Assembly: GCF_003963535.1 (NCBI RefSeq) | Contig: NZ_CP034539.1 | Coordinates: 10,540,001 to 10,604,000, forward strand | Source of the DNA: Streptomyces cyaneochromogenes | GTDB taxonomy: Bacteria > Actinomycetota > Actinomycetes > Streptomycetales > Streptomycetaceae | Length of the DNA stretch: 64,000 nucleotides | Reading direction: 5' to 3' | Program-made: the position numbers and the translations under genes | Part shown: one piece after another, positions 62,041 to 64,000 of the stretch | Position numbering within the stretch: the stretch's first letter is position 1 | How the letters are laid out: the number at the start of each line of letters is the position of its first letter | Notes under the pieces: model-generated | The model's database searches: none | What the model saw: the letters and a program-made list of their open reading frames with translations, nothing else | Told to the model about the DNA's origin: nothing

Positions 62041-62348
62041 CGCTTGCGCGGCGGGCTTCCTGGGGAGCGGCGCGTTCGGCTGCGGTCTGTGTGTCGGCCT
62101 TGGCTCCAGGGCAGGCGAACTGTTACTCACAGCGGTGGGGGCGTCCGGGCTCCCGGGCGCGGCGCATAGTGCGGGAAGAAGGCATCATCCGCCAGCCGAG
62201 TGGTCCAAATGGGTGAATTTGTCGTTTATGTGCATATGGTGTCGCCGGTGTGAAACTCGCGGCTCAAACGTGCGCGGAGCGCAACGACGCCCATTGGCCC
62301 GCAGCCGTCAGCCACCGCTCAGCCTTGAGAACCAATGAGGTGAGAAAT

Positions 62349-63869
62349 GTGAGTGCGCCATACCCGGACGGGAGCCCCGGACTCCTCAGCAAGCCGAAGA
62401 TGCCAAAGCTGGCCAACGGCCTGCCCAGCATCGTCTACGCCCAGGCATCGCCCCGCTCGATCGGAGGTACGTCTCTGTTCGAGGCCGGTGCCATTACCGC
62501 TCGCACCGCACAGGCCGTCCAGTCCGAGCCCCGCATCGTCGACCGAGCCGCGCAGCAACTGCGTGAGGCCGGGTTCACGGTGTTCCAGGACACCCCGCCT
62601 GAGCGTGGTGTGCGTGAACTCGCGCCCCAGGCGACACTCAACATCTCCGGACCCCCCGACCTCTACGAGCGCGCCTTCGGATGCTCCCTGGAGGCCGAGG
62701 AACGGCCGGTGCTCAAGGAGAACCAGCGAGAAGACCTCGCCACCTTCGTGGAATGCCCGCAGACAGACATGCCGGGTCTCATCGACACAGCGGACACCGA
62801 CTTCGCCGACGTCCTCGAGGGAGTAGCACTCGAGGAGCCCCGGTACTTCTTCGCCACCGCCATGGCCCCGTCTGCCGCCTACTGGCACCTGGACGTACCG
62901 GGCGATGTGTCCTTGGGCTGCAACGCCGACAAGGCCCACCGCATGGGGGTGACCGGCACAGGGGTCAAGGTGGTCATGACCGACTCGGGCCACTTCGACC
63001 ACCCGTTCTTCTCTGCACGCGGCTACAGAGTGCAGCGGCCCGTGGTGCTGGGGCCTGGTGCCACAGCGCCGGCCGACGACGAAAGCGGCCACGGCACTGC
63101 GGAATCGGCGAACATCTTCGCGATCGCTCCGGACGCCGATTTCACGATGGTCAAGATGAGCTTCTTCAACACCATCGGCGCCTTCAATGCCGCGGTCGCA
63201 CTGAACCCGCACATCATCAGCAACAGTTGGGGTTCGAACAAGCGGCGACCGCAACAGATCAGCGCGGCAGACCAGGCCCTGGCCGCCGCAGTCGCCGTGG
63301 CCGTCGCAGCTGGCATCACCGTGGTGTTCTCCGCTGGCAACGGTCAATTCGGCTTCCCCGGCCAGCACCCGGACGTGATCTCCGCAGGAGGCGTCTTCCT
63401 GACCCCCGACGGCACCCTGCGTGCGTCGGACTACGCCAGCGGCTTCGCCAGCGAGATCTTCATCGGACGCAACTCCCCAGATCTGTGCGGGCTCGTCGGC
63501 ATGCAGCCCAGAGCGGCCTACATCCTGCTGCCGGTGCAGCCCAACGACGACATCGACCGCGACCTCGCAGGAAGCCACCACCCCAACGGCGATGAGACCC
63601 GTGCCGACGACGGCTGGGCGGCGATCAGCGGCACCTCCGCCGCCGCTCCTCAGATCGCCGGCGTCTGCGCCCTGGTCAAACAGGCAAACCCACAGCTGAC
63701 CCCCAAGCAGGTCCGCGGCATCCTGCGCAGCACCGCCCGCGACGTGGCCGCAGGACACTGCATCAACCGGGACGGCATGGGACACGCGGCGGTCCCGGGC
63801 CCCGACCTGGCCACCGGCACCGGTCTCGTTGACGCCCACGCCGCCGTCGTTGCCGCCCAGCAACCCTAG
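62349..63869 (+). CDS. subtilisin-like S8 serine protease
   Basis: 506 residues from GTG 62349, with AGGTGAG upstream. Catalytic Asp in VVMTDSGHFDHP, His in ESGHGTAESANIFA, oxyanion Asn in IISNSWGSN and Ser in AISGTSAAAPQIAGVCALV are all present. The first ~190 residues resemble a prodomain-like region (RAAQQLREAGFTVFQDT, ATLNISGPPDLYERAFGC). No signal peptide is visible, so the protease is cytoplasmic or exported by another route. No obvious peptide substrate gene is adjacent. Confidence 0.9.
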   Translation: MSAPYPDGSPGLLSKPKMPKLANGLPSIVYAQASPRSIGGTSLFEAGAITARTAQAVQSEPRIVDRAAQQLREAGFTVFQDTPPERGVRELAPQATLNISGPPDLYERAFGCSLEAEERPVLKENQREDLATFVECPQTDMPGLIDTADTDFADVLEGVALEEPRYFFATAMAPSAAYWHLDVPGDVSLGCNADKAHRMGVTGTGVKVVMTDSGHFDHPFFSARGYRVQRPVVLGPGATAPADDESGHGTAESANIFAIAPDADFTMVKMSFFNTIGAFNAAVALNPHIISNSWGSNKRRPQQISAADQALAAAVAVAVAAGITVVFSAGNGQFGFPGQHPDVISAGGVFLTPDGTLRASDYASGFASEIFIGRNSPDLCGLVGMQPRAAYILLPVQPNDDIDRDLAGSHHPNGDETRADDGWAAISGTSAAAPQIAGVCALVKQANPQLTPKQVRGILRSTARDVAAGHCINRDGMGHAAVPGPDLATGTGLVDAHAAVVAAQQP

Positions 63870-63907
63870 AAACCGATCGAAGCCCCGCCCAGCAGCGCCA
63901 CCCGAGC

Positions 63908-64000
63908 ATGCCAAACCGCGATCAGGAGGTCATCTGCGACATGGTCAGCGTGCCCAGGGGCCAAGACCAGACGCTGTCGGTACTCGTCGTCCTGCGCCCG
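63908..64000 (+). CDS. partial CDS running off the window
   Basis: An open frame starts at ATG 63908 (MPNRDQEVICDMVSV) or, better supported by AGGAGGT 10 bases upstream, at ATG 63941 (MVSVPRGQDQTLSVLVVLRP). It continues past the end of the window. Too short to identify; likely linked to the protease gene 70 bp upstream. Confidence 0.45.
   Translation, partial: MPNRDQEVICDMVSVPRGQDQTLSVLVVLRP

Noticed and set aside
62319..63914. 531-codon open frame antisense to the S8 protease
   Set aside because: Same shadow composition; the plus strand has an intact catalytic triad.
1..64000. tRNA genes and CRISPR arrays
   Set aside because: No cloverleaf-like segment with a T-loop GGTTCGAA and no regularly spaced repeat array was seen by eye.

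Overview
The window is high-GC actinobacterial DNA and almost certainly Streptomyces. Codon use, frequent GTG/TTG starts, TTA codons in regulated genes and families such as DUF397, XRE-DUF5753, DUF574 methyltransferases, DUF6415 and DUF6083 all point there. The mix of insertion sequences, gene fragments, frameshifts, conflict genes and two small biosynthetic loci looks like a chromosome arm or large linear plasmid rather than core chromosome.

Layout. 0-7.9 kb: an alpha/beta hydrolase, a truncated IS110 transposase, an ISL3-family element carrying a repeat-protein passenger gene, an IS5-family element, an ISL3 remnant, then an MmyB-type regulator divergent from an SDR and a SnoaL-like gene. 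8-13 kb: small Streptomyces-specific genes (one with a homopolymer frameshift), a broken XRE/TPR regulator and a HAD phosphatase. 14-20 kb: a membrane-anchored STAND NTPase with TPRs, a TmrB-like ATP-binding protein, an IstB fragment, a frameshifted EACC1-like gene and two poorly known genes.

21-33 kb is the biosynthetic core. On the minus strand lies a three-gene NRPS set (free carrier protein, free adenylation protein, C-A-T-reductase protein) joined by overlapping start and stop codons. On the plus strand is a RiPP-type operon: a 30-residue precursor, an attenuator hairpin, a fused RRE/E1-like/YcaO cyclodehydratase, a flavodoxin-fold reductase and an MFS exporter. A near-perfect CebR-type operator sits just upstream of the precursor. 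Both loci contain TTA codons, so both may depend on bldA.

34-46 kb: a secreted LamG-type protein, a 2338-residue RHS/HINT polymorphic toxin with a PD-(D/E)xK-like tip, and a DUF6928 candidate immunity gene. 46.2-48.4 kb: an ISAs1-family element with long terminal repeats, a 10-bp target duplication and a passenger gene. 48.4-53 kb: a UvrD-like helicase, DUF6083 and XRE genes and a replication/regulation-like gene; three operator repeats lie between the divergent XRE and its neighbour. 53-64 kb: mostly regulators (anti-sigma-like ATPase, DUF397, XRE-DUF5753, methyltransferase, sigma-like proteins, a zinc-finger XRE protein, a coupled membrane-sigma-response regulator operon), a tyrosine recombinase fragment, a subtilisin-like protease and the start of one more gene.

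No tRNA, rRNA or CRISPR array was seen. Family names come from recognised motifs, not database searches.
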